A DNA stretch of 64,000 bases, from contig CAZHQG010000016.1 of NCBI GenBank assembly GCA_964534275.1, positions 15,001-79,000 of the forward strand. The letters run 5' to 3'. This document shows positions 25,373-33,984 of the stretch, one piece after another. Made by a program: the position numbers and the translations under genes. This DNA is from HRBIN30 sp964534275. GTDB taxonomy: Bacteria > Desulfobacterota > Binatia > HRBIN30. Position 1 is the stretch's first letter. The number at the start of each line of letters is the position of its first letter. The notes below the pieces were generated by a model, which saw only the letters and a list, made by a program, of their open reading frames with translations, made no database searches and was not told the DNA's origin.

Positions 25373-26942
25373 GCAATTCTACCCGGCGAATTTTGCCGCT
25401 CACAGTTTTGGGTAACTCCTCGACGAACTCGATTTCACGCGGATACTTGTAGGGTGCGGTGGTGCGCTTCACGTGCTCTTGCAGCTCGCGAACCAGCGCG
25501 TCCGACGGCGATACCCCGGGGCGAAGCTTCACGAACGCTTTGACAATCGAGCCGCGTTCCGGGTGCGGACTGGCGACGATGGCCGACTCGAGTACGGCAG
25601 GATGTTCCAAGAGAGCGCTTTCCACTTCGAACGGGCCGATTCGGTAGCCAGCGCTGATGATCACGTCGTCTGCGCGGCCGACAAACCAAAAGTACCCGTC
25701 GGAATCGGTTTGGGCCCGATCGCCGGTGACGTACCATTCCCCGCGCCAACATGCTTCCGACTCCTCGCGATTTTTCCAGTACTCGCGGAACAACGACGGA
25801 GTACGGCCTCGTAGTGCGACATCTCCCACCTCGCCAGGCGGAAGGCGAGTTCCGCGCTCGTCGATCACGGCGACGTCGTGGCCAGGAAACGGCTTTCCCA
25901 TCGAGCCTGGCCGGATTTCCATTCCGGGTAGATTGGCGACTAGAAGGGTGGTCTCGGTTTGTCCGTACCCGTCGTGGATCGTGACGCCAAACCGCTCGCG
26001 CCACGTCGCGATCACCTCGGGGTTCAGAGGCTCGCCAGCTCCCGTGCAGTGGCGGAGGTGCGGCAGCCGATAGCGGCTGAGGTCTTCTTTGACCAACAAG
26101 CGGTACTCCGTGGGCGGGGCGCAAAACACACTGATTTCGTATTCTTGGAGCAAGGAGAGCTCTCGTTGCGGTTCGAATCGGCCAGCGTACTGGAACACCG
26201 CAGCACCCGTGCTCCACGGACCGAACAAGACTCCGTAGGCAGCCTTCGCCCAGCCCGTATCCGCGGTGGTCCAGTGCAAATCGCGGGGGGTCAGATCCAG
26301 CCAGTACAATCCCGTGTACCGGTGCGCCCACGTGTACGCGTGAGCATGCAACACAGCTTTGGGGTCCTTGGTGGTTCCGGAGGTGTAAAAGCAAAGGGCC
26401 GGATCGTCGCTTCGAGTGCGGGGCAACTCTCCGCCGGAATTGGCAGCCGCGAGGACGTCGTCCCACCGTTGCCAGCCGGCGCTGGACCCACCGACGAGAA
26501 TGCAGTGCCGCAGTGCGTCGCACTCGTTCCGGACCGCCTCGACTTGCTCCACGCACGCGGGCTCCGTGACCAGCACACGGGCCTCGCTGTGTTGAGCTCG
26601 AAAGCGAATGTCTTTGGCACGTAAGCTCGCGGTGCAAGGGATGGCTAGGGCACCGGCACGCAGTGCCCCGAGCATGGCGACAAACCACTCGGGACGCTTG
26701 CCGAGCAACACCATCACAGGCTCTCCGGGGCGCACGCCCAAGCCGATCAGGGCGCGCGCAAAACGCAAGCTCTGACGATACAAGTCCCAGTACGTGAACC
26801 GGCGCTTTTCGCCGCTTTCGGACACCCAGTACAACGCCAACCGCCCACGGTCGCGCGCCCAGTGCCCGACAACGTCTTCCGTGAAATTGAAGTAAGCTGG
26901 CGGGTTCCAGCGAAAGCTTCGGTACAACTCCTCGTAACGCAT
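25326..26942 (-). CDS. Acyl-CoA synthetase (AMP-forming, medium-chain/ACSM-like)
   Basis: A 538-residue adenylate-forming ligase that activates a carboxylic acid to its CoA thioester. Motifs are the P-loop CFYTSGTTKDPKAVLHAH, A5 HDGYGQTETTLLV, the hinge GDRAQTDSDGYFWFVGRADD followed by VIISAGYRIGP, and the catalytic lysine loop PKTVSGKIRRVELR. The N-terminus (NPPAYFNFTEDVVGHWARDR) fits the medium-chain ACSM-like group. Start ATG 26942 with GAGGAGG six bases before it. First gene of the operon with the RND exporter. Confidence 0.93.
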   Translation of the reverse strand: MRYEELYRSFRWNPPAYFNFTEDVVGHWARDRGRLALYWVSESGEKRRFTYWDLYRQSLRFARALIGLGVRPGEPVMVLLGKRPEWFVAMLGALRAGALAIPCTASLRAKDIRFRAQHSEARVLVTEPACVEQVEAVRNECDALRHCILVGGSSAGWQRWDDVLAAANSGGELPRTRSDDPALCFYTSGTTKDPKAVLHAHAYTWAHRYTGLYWLDLTPRDLHWTTADTGWAKAAYGVLFGPWSTGAAVFQYAGRFEPQRELSLLQEYEISVFCAPPTEYRLLVKEDLSRYRLPHLRHCTGAGEPLNPEVIATWRERFGVTIHDGYGQTETTLLVANLPGMEIRPGSMGKPFPGHDVAVIDERGTRLPPGEVGDVALRGRTPSLFREYWKNREESEACWRGEWYVTGDRAQTDSDGYFWFVGRADDVIISAGYRIGPFEVESALLEHPAVLESAIVASPHPERGSIVKAFVKLRPGVSPSDALVRELQEHVKRTTAPYKYPREIEFVEELPKTVSGKIRRVELREREWRRKTTGPDAT

Positions 26943-27024
26943 CCAGTACCTCCTCGACTCGGGTTCCACTCGTGGCGTGTGGGTTCGCTTTTGTCGCGAT
27001 CGCCGCTTGGTTACAAGTGCGGAC

Positions 27025-27591
27025 ATGGTCGCGCCGGAGCAACCCGAGTCCGCAATGAGCAATCGTGCAGAGTTCGTGTCCTTGGCGGTCGTTGCACTCC
27101 TGACTGCCGCGTTGGTTGGTGTCGTTGCCTGGTTGCTCGTGCGTGCCCCCGCGAGCGGAGTGCCTGCAGATTCGGCCCTTCCGGCACTAAATGCCAGCCT
27201 GAACGGAGCCACGACCCTGTGCTTGGTGTTCGGGTGGCTCGCGATCCGAATGCGACGGGTGCGGTGGCACCGTGGATGGATGCTCACCGCAGCCGGATTA
27301 TCGGCCTGCTTTTTGGTTTCGTACGTGGTGCATCATTATCAAGTGGGTTCGGTTCGCTTCGTGGGGCCTGCGTGGTTGCGTGCGCTGTATCTCGCTGTGT
27401 TGGTGCCACACGTGGTTCTTTCCGCAGCGATGGTTCCGCTGGTGCTGACCACGCTTTGGCGTGCGCTCAGCGCCGATTTTGCGCGCCACCGGCGAGTGGC
27501 CCGGTGGACGCTCCCTTTGTGGCTCGTGGTGTCCGTGACCGGCGTGCTGGTGTACTGGATGCTTTACCACCTGAGCCCTTCGTTCCGCTGA
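27025..27591 (+). CDS. DUF420 membrane protein
   Basis: About 188 residues with five hydrophobic segments. The DUF420 core is ALPALNASLNGATTLCLVFG, HRGWMLTAAGLSACFLVSYV followed by VHHYQVGSVRF, and ALYLAVLVPHVVLSAAMVPL. The conserved His in VVHH and VPH and the C-terminal GVLVYWMLYHL are typical. Relatives (CtaM/YozB) are linked to cytochrome oxidase assembly in other bacteria. Start is uncertain: ATG 27025 or 27055. It is divergent from the acyl-CoA synthetase. Confidence 0.88.
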   Translation: MVAPEQPESAMSNRAEFVSLAVVALLTAALVGVVAWLLVRAPASGVPADSALPALNASLNGATTLCLVFGWLAIRMRRVRWHRGWMLTAAGLSACFLVSYVVHHYQVGSVRFVGPAWLRALYLAVLVPHVVLSAAMVPLVLTTLWRALSADFARHRRVARWTLPLWLVVSVTGVLVYWMLYHLSPSFR

Positions 27592-27790
27592 TCCTACGAG
27601 GTCTGGGCTACGCTTCCCTGTCGCGGCCCGGTTGTTTCGCTCGCAGTGTTAGACAGCGCCGGAACCGCGACAAAACTCACGCGCCGGGTGCGGCGAAGGT
27701 GAAATTCGCTTGACCGCGGATGCGATCTGTTTTTAAGGAAAAGGCCGCATCCGGGGCAGAAGGATGTCCGGTGCTTCTGAAGGGGGATGT

Positions 27791-30700
27791 ATGGTCCAAT
27801 TGGGTTTGTGGCTTCGAATCCCAGCGTTGGCCCTTGGTATCTTCGCGCTCGTGGGCTGGGGATGGCGGAAACCCTCGTGGGGTGAGGCAGCTTGCGTGGT
27901 GTCCAGTGTGAGCGCGGGTGGCGCCCACAGTTGCGCCGTGCGCCTGGACGGGAGCGTTGCCTGCTGGGGGCGCAACGACTTCGACCAAGCAAACGCGCCC
28001 GCGGGGAGTTTTCGTCAGGTGAGCGCGGGGCGGGAACACAGTTGTGCGGTGGCCTTTGACGGCTCCGTGCTGTGTTGGGGGCGCAACGACGCTGGCCAGG
28101 GGAATGCGTTGCCGGGGGAATTCCGGCAAGTTGCTGCCGGTGGGTCGCACACGTGTGGAGTGTTTGTCGATCCTGTGGTGGGTCCGAGGGTGCAATGTTG
28201 GGGAGACAACAGCCAGGGCCAGTCGACGCCGCCGTTCGGCAACGTTCTATCCGTATGTGCGGGCGAGAGTCACAGTTGCGCTGTGCGGAGCGACCGGACC
28301 GTCGTGTGTTGGGGAGCGAACGACCGCGGCCAGGCAACTACGCCCTCGGGCACCTTTTTGGAGGTCGCCTGCGGGGGTGCTCATACGTGCGGGCTGAGGA
28401 CCGACGGCACGTTGAGTTGCTGGGGGGCAAACGACGATGGCCAGGCGACGCCGCCGCCCGGACCTTTTTCCCGAGTTTCAGCAGGAGGCCGGCACTCCTG
28501 CGGCGTTCGTCCTGATGGAACCGTAGTGTGTTGGGGGGCAAACGAAAGCGGGCAGGCAACCGCGCCGGATGCGACTCTCACGGCGGTGTCGGCGGGTGCG
28601 GCTCACACCTGTGGAGTTCGGACCGACGGCGCCGTTGTATGTTGGGGCCAAAACGACGACCTGCGAGCAACCGTGCCCGGAGCATCGTTCTTCGCGATCT
28701 CCGTTGGGGACGGGTTTCTTTGCGTGTTGGAGACAGGTGGCCGTTTGCGTTGTGCCGGCAGAAATGACCAAGGACAGGCTTCCCCTCCGCAGGACGGCGT
28801 GCCCTTCATTCAAGTCAGTGCCGGCCCGGACCACGCTTGCGGCATCCGTGAGGATGGCACGATCGCTTGCTGGGGTAGCAACGAATTCCGGCAAAGCGAA
28901 CCGGCCGCTGGGGAATTCGTTCACGTGAGTGCGGGTGAATTCCATACCTGTGGGGTGCGAAGGGACGGAACCATCGTGTGCTGGGGGTTCCAGCTCTCCG
29001 ACCCTTTCTTTCCTCTTCCCGGTGTGTTTCGGCAGGTAGCTGTGGGGACATACCACGTGTGTGGATTGCGGATCGACGGGCGCGTCGCGTGTTGGGACTG
29101 GTTGGGCTCCACGTGGTCATCCGTGCAGCAGGGCACATTCCGGCGAATCCTGGCAGCTGGGGAGCAAACATGCGGCTTGCGCGACGACGAACGGCTGGTT
29201 TGTTGGGATGCGACGGGGGCGTCGTGGGCGCCGTTGAGCGGACGCTTCATGGATTTCGGATTCGGCATCGGACAGCTCTGCGGGCTACGGTTCGATGGCA
29301 CGTTAAGCTGCTCCGGCGGTGGGCCGATTCCCGCGGGCGAGTGGACGGCTGTTGCCGTGGGTCCAGACCTAGCGTGTGCGTTGAGAAGTGACGCCTTGGT
29401 CCGCTGCTGGGGAACGTTACCTCTCGTTCTTCAAGGGCGCTGCGTGCCGGCGCCGAGGCGATGCCCTACACCGCGACCAGCCCCGACCGGTCCGGCGGTC
29501 TTTGTGGACGACCTGACCGTGGACAGCGGCACAGAGGCCACGATTACCGTGCGCCTTGCAACTGGCGGGAATCAGATCGCTGCAACGCAGAACGACCTGC
29601 GGTTCACGGAATCGGTCCGCGTCAATGCTCGTGCAAACGGATCACCGGATTGTGATGTGAACCCGAGCATCGGAAAACCGGACACCGCGTTCGCTTTTCT
29701 TCCCCGAGGATGCTCAGGATCGGACTGCACGGCAGTGAGAGCAATCGTATATTCGCGTTCGAACACCAGCGTCATTCCCGATGGAGCGGTGCTGTACACG
29801 TGCAGAGCGACTGTGTCCGCTCCAGAAGCGACAATTGCTATTGAAAATGTATACGTTGCCAGTCCCCACGGATCGACGCTGGCTGGAGTCTCCGGTCGTG
29901 ACGGGAAGCTTTGCGTGGAGGAATTCCCGGGGAAGTGCGGAAACGGAGTGATCGAAGTTGGCGAAGACTGTGACGACGGGGGCATTTGTGTTGGCACGAG
30001 CAGAGCAGGGCAGCGGTGCGCGTCGGATTGGGAGTGTTACGGTCCCGCCGACGACTATCGCGGTGTCTGTGTTGGCGGCCCCGCCGCCGAGCGGTTTTGT
30101 TCCTCCGACGGTGACTGCCCGGGCGGCGACTGCGTCGCCTGCCGCCCGTTTGGCGGCGACGGTTGCGCGGCAAACTGCACCGTGGAGTCGGTGATCGGCA
30201 ACATTTCCGTGGTGCCTGGCGTGGTCTTGCCAGACCAACAGTTGGTGCCGGGCACCAGCGGGGCCGTCATTTGGGGCGACCCACTCGTGCTTGGTTTGGC
30301 GTTTCGTGGACAGTACTCCGTGCGTGCTGGCCGTGTGCGCTTTGGGCAACTTCCCATTGTGTTGCCAGCCGCGGACTTGGATTTCAGGCAGATACCAATT
30401 TCTACGTTAGCGTGTGGATGCGTTAGAGGTGCAGAATACAAGACTTGCGGCGGCGCATTGTATCTCCCCGATGGGACGCTTGCCGAATCTTGCACCGAGG
30501 GATTTGCGAGCCCTCCCATCGCTTGCCCAATTTCGCGGCCCTGCACGTGGGCATTTGGGCCAGGCAACGCTGCTGCGGGTGTACTGGGCTGCGAAGGATT
30601 GGGCGGGGTCGATGTCGAAACGGTTCAAGATAGCCTTGTCGGGGATCCCGGCGGACCGCCGCAAATTCGGTTCTCGGGGGAGGGGCGACCCGGAAGTGCT

Positions 30701-31654
30701 TTGCTTAAGGGGGCGTTGGCGTTAGGCACTTCGATTGGCGCGTGCCAGCCAGGCTTTTGTACCGCGGCGGATCCGCCAGCCAGTCGAGGACTTCCGGTCC
30801 CGCTCTGGCTCACGACCGGGAGAACCTGCGCGGCAGTGGCGGGCAAAAACGACGATCCCGGCTACCCAGAGATCTTCAGATGCGAGCAGGGCCTACCGGT
30901 GTCTTGCGAGGAACTTTCGCAGGGCCAATTTGCAGGCTGGACGCTCGCGGGAGCCTACACAGCCCTGGGGCAGCAAACCCTGGGAGACATCGAGTTGACA
31001 GTGCGGCTGGTCGCTGGTGGCGCCGGGACCCCGCTAGGAAGTCCAACCGGGACACGAACGCCAACGCGTACGCGTACGGCAACCGTGACGCCCACCCGCA
31101 CGGGGACATCGACCCGCACGCCTACCCCCACGGCCACGCCAACGCGCACGCGTACTCGCACCCTGACCCCAACCCTCACGCCCACTCGAACACCGAGCCC
31201 TTCGCCGTCGAACACCCCGACGCCCACAGCAACCATGAGTCCAACCGTGACGCCCACCCGCACGGGGACATCGACCCGCACGCCTACCCCCACGGCCACG
31301 CACAGTCCGACGCCGTCGATGACATCGACGGCCACGCCCACCTCCACTGCCACGCCTTCTCCCACGAGCTCCCCGACCTCCACCCCGACACCGACGCGCA
31401 CAGCGACGTGGTCGCCAACGCCGACACACACTGCTGCACCGTCACCTACACCTTCAGCCACGCCTCTGTGCGCTGGCGACTGCGACCAGGATGGCAGTGT
31501 CACGGTAAGCGAGTTGGTGAAGATGGTCAATATCGCGTTGCGAAGCATGCCGGGGGCCGAATGCAAAGCGGGCGATGTTACTGGAGATGGCGAAATCACC
31601 ATCGAAGAAATCGTCATTGCAGTAAGCCGGGCGCTGGTGGGCTGTCGGAGTTGA
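27791..31654 (+). CDS. Giant exported RCC1-repeat protein with cohesin-like and dockerin-like domains
   Basis: A 1287-residue secreted protein. ATG 27791 follows AGGGGGATGT. The signal peptide is residues 1-32. Residues about 39-546 are 14 RCC1-type repeats of 32-41 residues, each built on VSAGGAHSCAVRLDGSVACW with two Cys; two seven-bladed propellers would fit. Residues about 570-711 look cohesin-like (FVDDLTVDSGTEATITVRLA, AATQNDLRFTESVRV, SVIPDGAVLYTC). A DUF4215 Cys repeat follows (CGNGVIEVGEDCDDG...DGCAANC, about 715-800). Residues 800-1076 form an unrecognised Cys-containing domain. Then come a Thr/Pro linker (1080-1226) and a Cys-flanked dockerin-like pair (CAGDCDQDGSVTVSE, AGDVTGDGEITIEE). 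A surface or secreted binding protein is likely. The C-terminal module matches that of the cytochrome at 18155. Confidence 0.88.
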   Translation: MVQLGLWLRIPALALGIFALVGWGWRKPSWGEAACVVSSVSAGGAHSCAVRLDGSVACWGRNDFDQANAPAGSFRQVSAGREHSCAVAFDGSVLCWGRNDAGQGNALPGEFRQVAAGGSHTCGVFVDPVVGPRVQCWGDNSQGQSTPPFGNVLSVCAGESHSCAVRSDRTVVCWGANDRGQATTPSGTFLEVACGGAHTCGLRTDGTLSCWGANDDGQATPPPGPFSRVSAGGRHSCGVRPDGTVVCWGANESGQATAPDATLTAVSAGAAHTCGVRTDGAVVCWGQNDDLRATVPGASFFAISVGDGFLCVLETGGRLRCAGRNDQGQASPPQDGVPFIQVSAGPDHACGIREDGTIACWGSNEFRQSEPAAGEFVHVSAGEFHTCGVRRDGTIVCWGFQLSDPFFPLPGVFRQVAVGTYHVCGLRIDGRVACWDWLGSTWSSVQQGTFRRILAAGEQTCGLRDDERLVCWDATGASWAPLSGRFMDFGFGIGQLCGLRFDGTLSCSGGGPIPAGEWTAVAVGPDLACALRSDALVRCWGTLPLVLQGRCVPAPRRCPTPRPAPTGPAVFVDDLTVDSGTEATITVRLATGGNQIAATQNDLRFTESVRVNARANGSPDCDVNPSIGKPDTAFAFLPRGCSGSDCTAVRAIVYSRSNTSVIPDGAVLYTCRATVSAPEATIAIENVYVASPHGSTLAGVSGRDGKLCVEEFPGKCGNGVIEVGEDCDDGGICVGTSRAGQRCASDWECYGPADDYRGVCVGGPAAERFCSSDGDCPGGDCVACRPFGGDGCAANCTVESVIGNISVVPGVVLPDQQLVPGTSGAVIWGDPLVLGLAFRGQYSVRAGRVRFGQLPIVLPAADLDFRQIPISTLACGCVRGAEYKTCGGALYLPDGTLAESCTEGFASPPIACPISRPCTWAFGPGNAAAGVLGCEGLGGVDVETVQDSLVGDPGGPPQIRFSGEGRPGSALLKGALALGTSIGACQPGFCTAADPPASRGLPVPLWLTTGRTCAAVAGKNDDPGYPEIFRCEQGLPVSCEELSQGQFAGWTLAGAYTALGQQTLGDIELTVRLVAGGAGTPLGSPTGTRTPTRTRTATVTPTRTGTSTRTPTPTATPTRTRTRTLTPTLTPTRTPSPSPSNTPTPTATMSPTVTPTRTGTSTRTPTPTATHSPTPSMTSTATPTSTATPSPTSSPTSTPTPTRTATWSPTPTHTAAPSPTPSATPLCAGDCDQDGSVTVSELVKMVNIALRSMPGAECKAGDVTGDGEITIEEIVIAVSRALVGCRS
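31080..31301 (+). repeat. Two 60 bp identical units in the Thr/Pro linker
   Basis: Bases 31080-31139 and 31242-31301 are identical and lie 162 bases (54 codons) apart, in frame. They encode VTPTRTGTSTRTPTPTAT-type sequence within a longer Thr/Pro/Ser tract. Such repeats change length by slippage or recombination and would alter linker length without shifting the frame. Confidence 0.85.
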
Positions 31655-31771
31655 TTGAACGAGAAGCTCTTGTGGCCGGGGTTGAACGAAGCGGTCTTCG
31701 GGGTTCCGTCCGCAGCGGGTGTTCTGGCGCGGCATGCTTTGCGCGGCGACCTGTGCTAAGCGGGGCCGGCC

Positions 31772-33163
31772 ATGAAAAAAGACCGAGCCGGAGAAAAGGA
31801 CGCTGGGGACGTAGGGCGGTTGCCACCCCAGAGCATCGAGGCGGAGCAAGCGGTTCTGGGCGCGATCTTGTTGGACCCTCGTGCGCTCGACCGTGCGGTG
31901 GAGATTGTTGGTGCGGACGATTTTTACCGCGATGCGCACCGGAAGATCTTTCGCGCGATGCTCGCACTGCACCAGCGCAGCGAACCGGTGGACTTGCTGA
32001 CGCTGTCGCAGGAGCTTGCCGCCGAGGGGGTGCTGGAAGCCGTGGGTGGAACTTCCTATCTCGCCCAGCTTGCCGAACAGGTGCCGACGGCGGCAAACTT
32101 GGCTTACTACGCGCGCATCGTGCGCGAGAAGTCCGTCTTGCGCCAAATCATCCAGGTATCCACGGAACTGGGTGCGCGTGCGTACGATGCCCGCCCCGGG
32201 GAAGTGGACGACTTCCTCGACCAGGTAGAGCAACGCATCATGGAAATTTCCGAGCAACGCACGCGCCCGCAGTTTTCCAACATGAGCGATCTCATGCTGG
32301 ACGCGGTCGGTGCAGTGGAAAGCCTGTACCAGCGGGGCGAGATGATCACCGGCGTGCCAACCGGCTTCACCGACCTCGACCGTCTCACTGCCGGCTTCCA
32401 ACCATCGGACCTGATTATCGTGGCTGCCCGCCCGGCGATGGGCAAGACGGCATTTGCCTTGAATGTCGCGGTGAATGCCGCGCAGAAACGAGGAGTGGGG
32501 GTCGCAATTTTTTCGCTGGAAATGTCGAAGCTCCAGCTTGCCATGCGCATGCTTTGCGCGGAGGCGCGCGTGAACAGCCAGTTAATGCGCACGGGCTACC
32601 TGACGAAACTCGACTATCCCAAGATCATTGCGGCGGCGCAGAAGCTCAGCACGCTACCGATTTATATCGACGATACGCCTGGACTGTCGCTGCTGGAGTT
32701 GCGCGCAAAAGCGCGGCGGCTGAAGCGCGACCAAGAAGCAAAGCTGGGCATGGTCATTGTCGATTATCTCCAGCTCATGCGCGGGCACGAGCGGAGCGAC
32801 AGCCGCGAGCAGGAAATTTCCAGCATTTCGCGCGGTCTCAAGGCGCTGGCCAAGGAACTCGATGTCCCTGTGGTGGCGCTTTCACAGCTCAACCGACAAG
32901 TGGAATCTCGGTCGGACCGAAGGCCCATGATGGCCGACCTGCGGGAGTCGGGCGCGATCGAACAAGATGCAGATGTCATTTTGTTCTTGTTCCGGCCATG
33001 GGTGTACGACAAAGACGAAGATGAACACCTGGCCGAGGTCATTATCGGAAAACAACGCAACGGGCCCACGGACAAGGTGCTGCTGACGTACCTTCCGGAG
33101 TACACTTGCTTCGAAAACCGCACGAACATGGAAGTTGCGGTGCCGGTGGACGACGAGCTTTGA
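31772..33163 (+). CDS. dnaB: Replicative DNA helicase DnaB
   Basis: Hexameric 5'-3' helicase of the replication fork. It has 463 residues. The N-terminal domain is PPQSIEAEQAVLGAILLDP, and the RecA-like domain has Walker A ARPAMGKTAFALNVA, H1a SLEMSKLQLAMR, Walker B MVIVDYLQLM, and the DnaB signature VPVVALSQLNRQVESRSDRR followed by PMMADLRESGAIEQDAD. Normal length with no intein. It starts 117 bases after the RCC1 gene and is followed by surE 15 bases later. Confidence 0.97.
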   Translation: MKKDRAGEKDAGDVGRLPPQSIEAEQAVLGAILLDPRALDRAVEIVGADDFYRDAHRKIFRAMLALHQRSEPVDLLTLSQELAAEGVLEAVGGTSYLAQLAEQVPTAANLAYYARIVREKSVLRQIIQVSTELGARAYDARPGEVDDFLDQVEQRIMEISEQRTRPQFSNMSDLMLDAVGAVESLYQRGEMITGVPTGFTDLDRLTAGFQPSDLIIVAARPAMGKTAFALNVAVNAAQKRGVGVAIFSLEMSKLQLAMRMLCAEARVNSQLMRTGYLTKLDYPKIIAAAQKLSTLPIYIDDTPGLSLLELRAKARRLKRDQEAKLGMVIVDYLQLMRGHERSDSREQEISSISRGLKALAKELDVPVVALSQLNRQVESRSDRRPMMADLRESGAIEQDADVILFLFRPWVYDKDEDEHLAEVIIGKQRNGPTDKVLLTYLPEYTCFENRTNMEVAVPVDDEL

Positions 33164-33178
33164 CGTTGGAGCGTGCTC

Positions 33179-33961
33179 GTGCCGCGGATTCTCGTGACCA
33201 ATGACGACGGCGTAGATGCTCCGACTCTCGGACCGTTACTGGACGCCTTGTCGCGTTGGGCGGAACTGTACGTGGCAGTTCCGTCGCTAGAGCGAAGCTG
33301 GATTGGCAAAGCCATTACCCGCTTTGCGGTGGTGGACGTGGAGCGTACGCAGCGCAATGGCTTGCCTTGGGCCGTCGTGCAGGGGTCTCCAGCGGACTGC
33401 GTGAATCTTGCCGTGCACTCGCTCGGCTGGCCGCGCCCCGACTTGGTGGTCGCTGGCATCAACCTTGGCCTGAACTTCGGTTCCGCGTTTCTGCTCTCGA
33501 GCGGCACAGTTGGTGCGGTGTTCGAGGGCTGGATTGCCGCGATTCCGTCGGTCGCGTTCTCGATGGCGATTCCCCACGACGCATACGGCGTTCAAGGCGA
33601 GGCGCGCAATGCGCGCATCGGGAACTACGCGCCCCGCGTGGCTGCAGTAGCAAGCGAGATTACCCGCTTGCTGTGGGAGGAAGGCTTTCCGCCCTCGGTG
33701 GATGCGTTTTCCGTCAACATGCCGGCTGAGGCGGGTCCGGAAACTCCACGCCGCGTGACCTCCGTGACCCGTACCCGCTACGGCCCTCTTTTCGTGGAGG
33801 AGCGCAAAAACGGCTTTCGACATCGCTTCAGTTACTTGCAGCCTTTGGAAGATGGCGGCGACGTCGCGCTGGTGAGCCGCGGCGTGATTGCGATTACGCC
33901 GCTGCGGCTGGACTTTTCCGCGCGACTCCCCGAGACCTTGCGGGCTCGACTCGAGCGGTGA
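33179..33961 (+). CDS. surE: 5'/3'-nucleotidase SurE
   Basis: Metal-dependent nucleotide/polyphosphate phosphatase. It has about 260 residues, starting RILVTNDDGVDAPTL with the paired metal Asp. Other metal ligands are the Ser in PSLERSWIGKAIT and the Asn in AGINLGLNFG. GTVGAVFEGW and QGSPADCVNLAV are conserved. The segment after GLNFG (SAFLLSSGTVGA) lacks the Asp usual at that point, so activity on standard substrates may differ. GTG 33179 is preferred because GGAG lies seven bases upstream; GTG 33173 is possible. Confidence 0.9.
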   Translation: MPRILVTNDDGVDAPTLGPLLDALSRWAELYVAVPSLERSWIGKAITRFAVVDVERTQRNGLPWAVVQGSPADCVNLAVHSLGWPRPDLVVAGINLGLNFGSAFLLSSGTVGAVFEGWIAAIPSVAFSMAIPHDAYGVQGEARNARIGNYAPRVAAVASEITRLLWEEGFPPSVDAFSVNMPAEAGPETPRRVTSVTRTRYGPLFVEERKNGFRHRFSYLQPLEDGGDVALVSRGVIAITPLRLDFSARLPETLRARLER

Positions 33962-33984
33962 CCGCAGGGCTTTGTTCGGAAGCA

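Noticed and set aside
31040..31470. Tandem repeats that could look like a CRISPR array
   Set aside because: The units are in frame, encode Thr/Pro linker, and lack unique spacers of equal length.
30742..33024. 760-codon frame with a His-rich section across the RCC1 gene and dnaB
   Set aside because: The His/Pro repeats are the shifted reading of the Thr/Pro linker. It then runs out of frame through dnaB.
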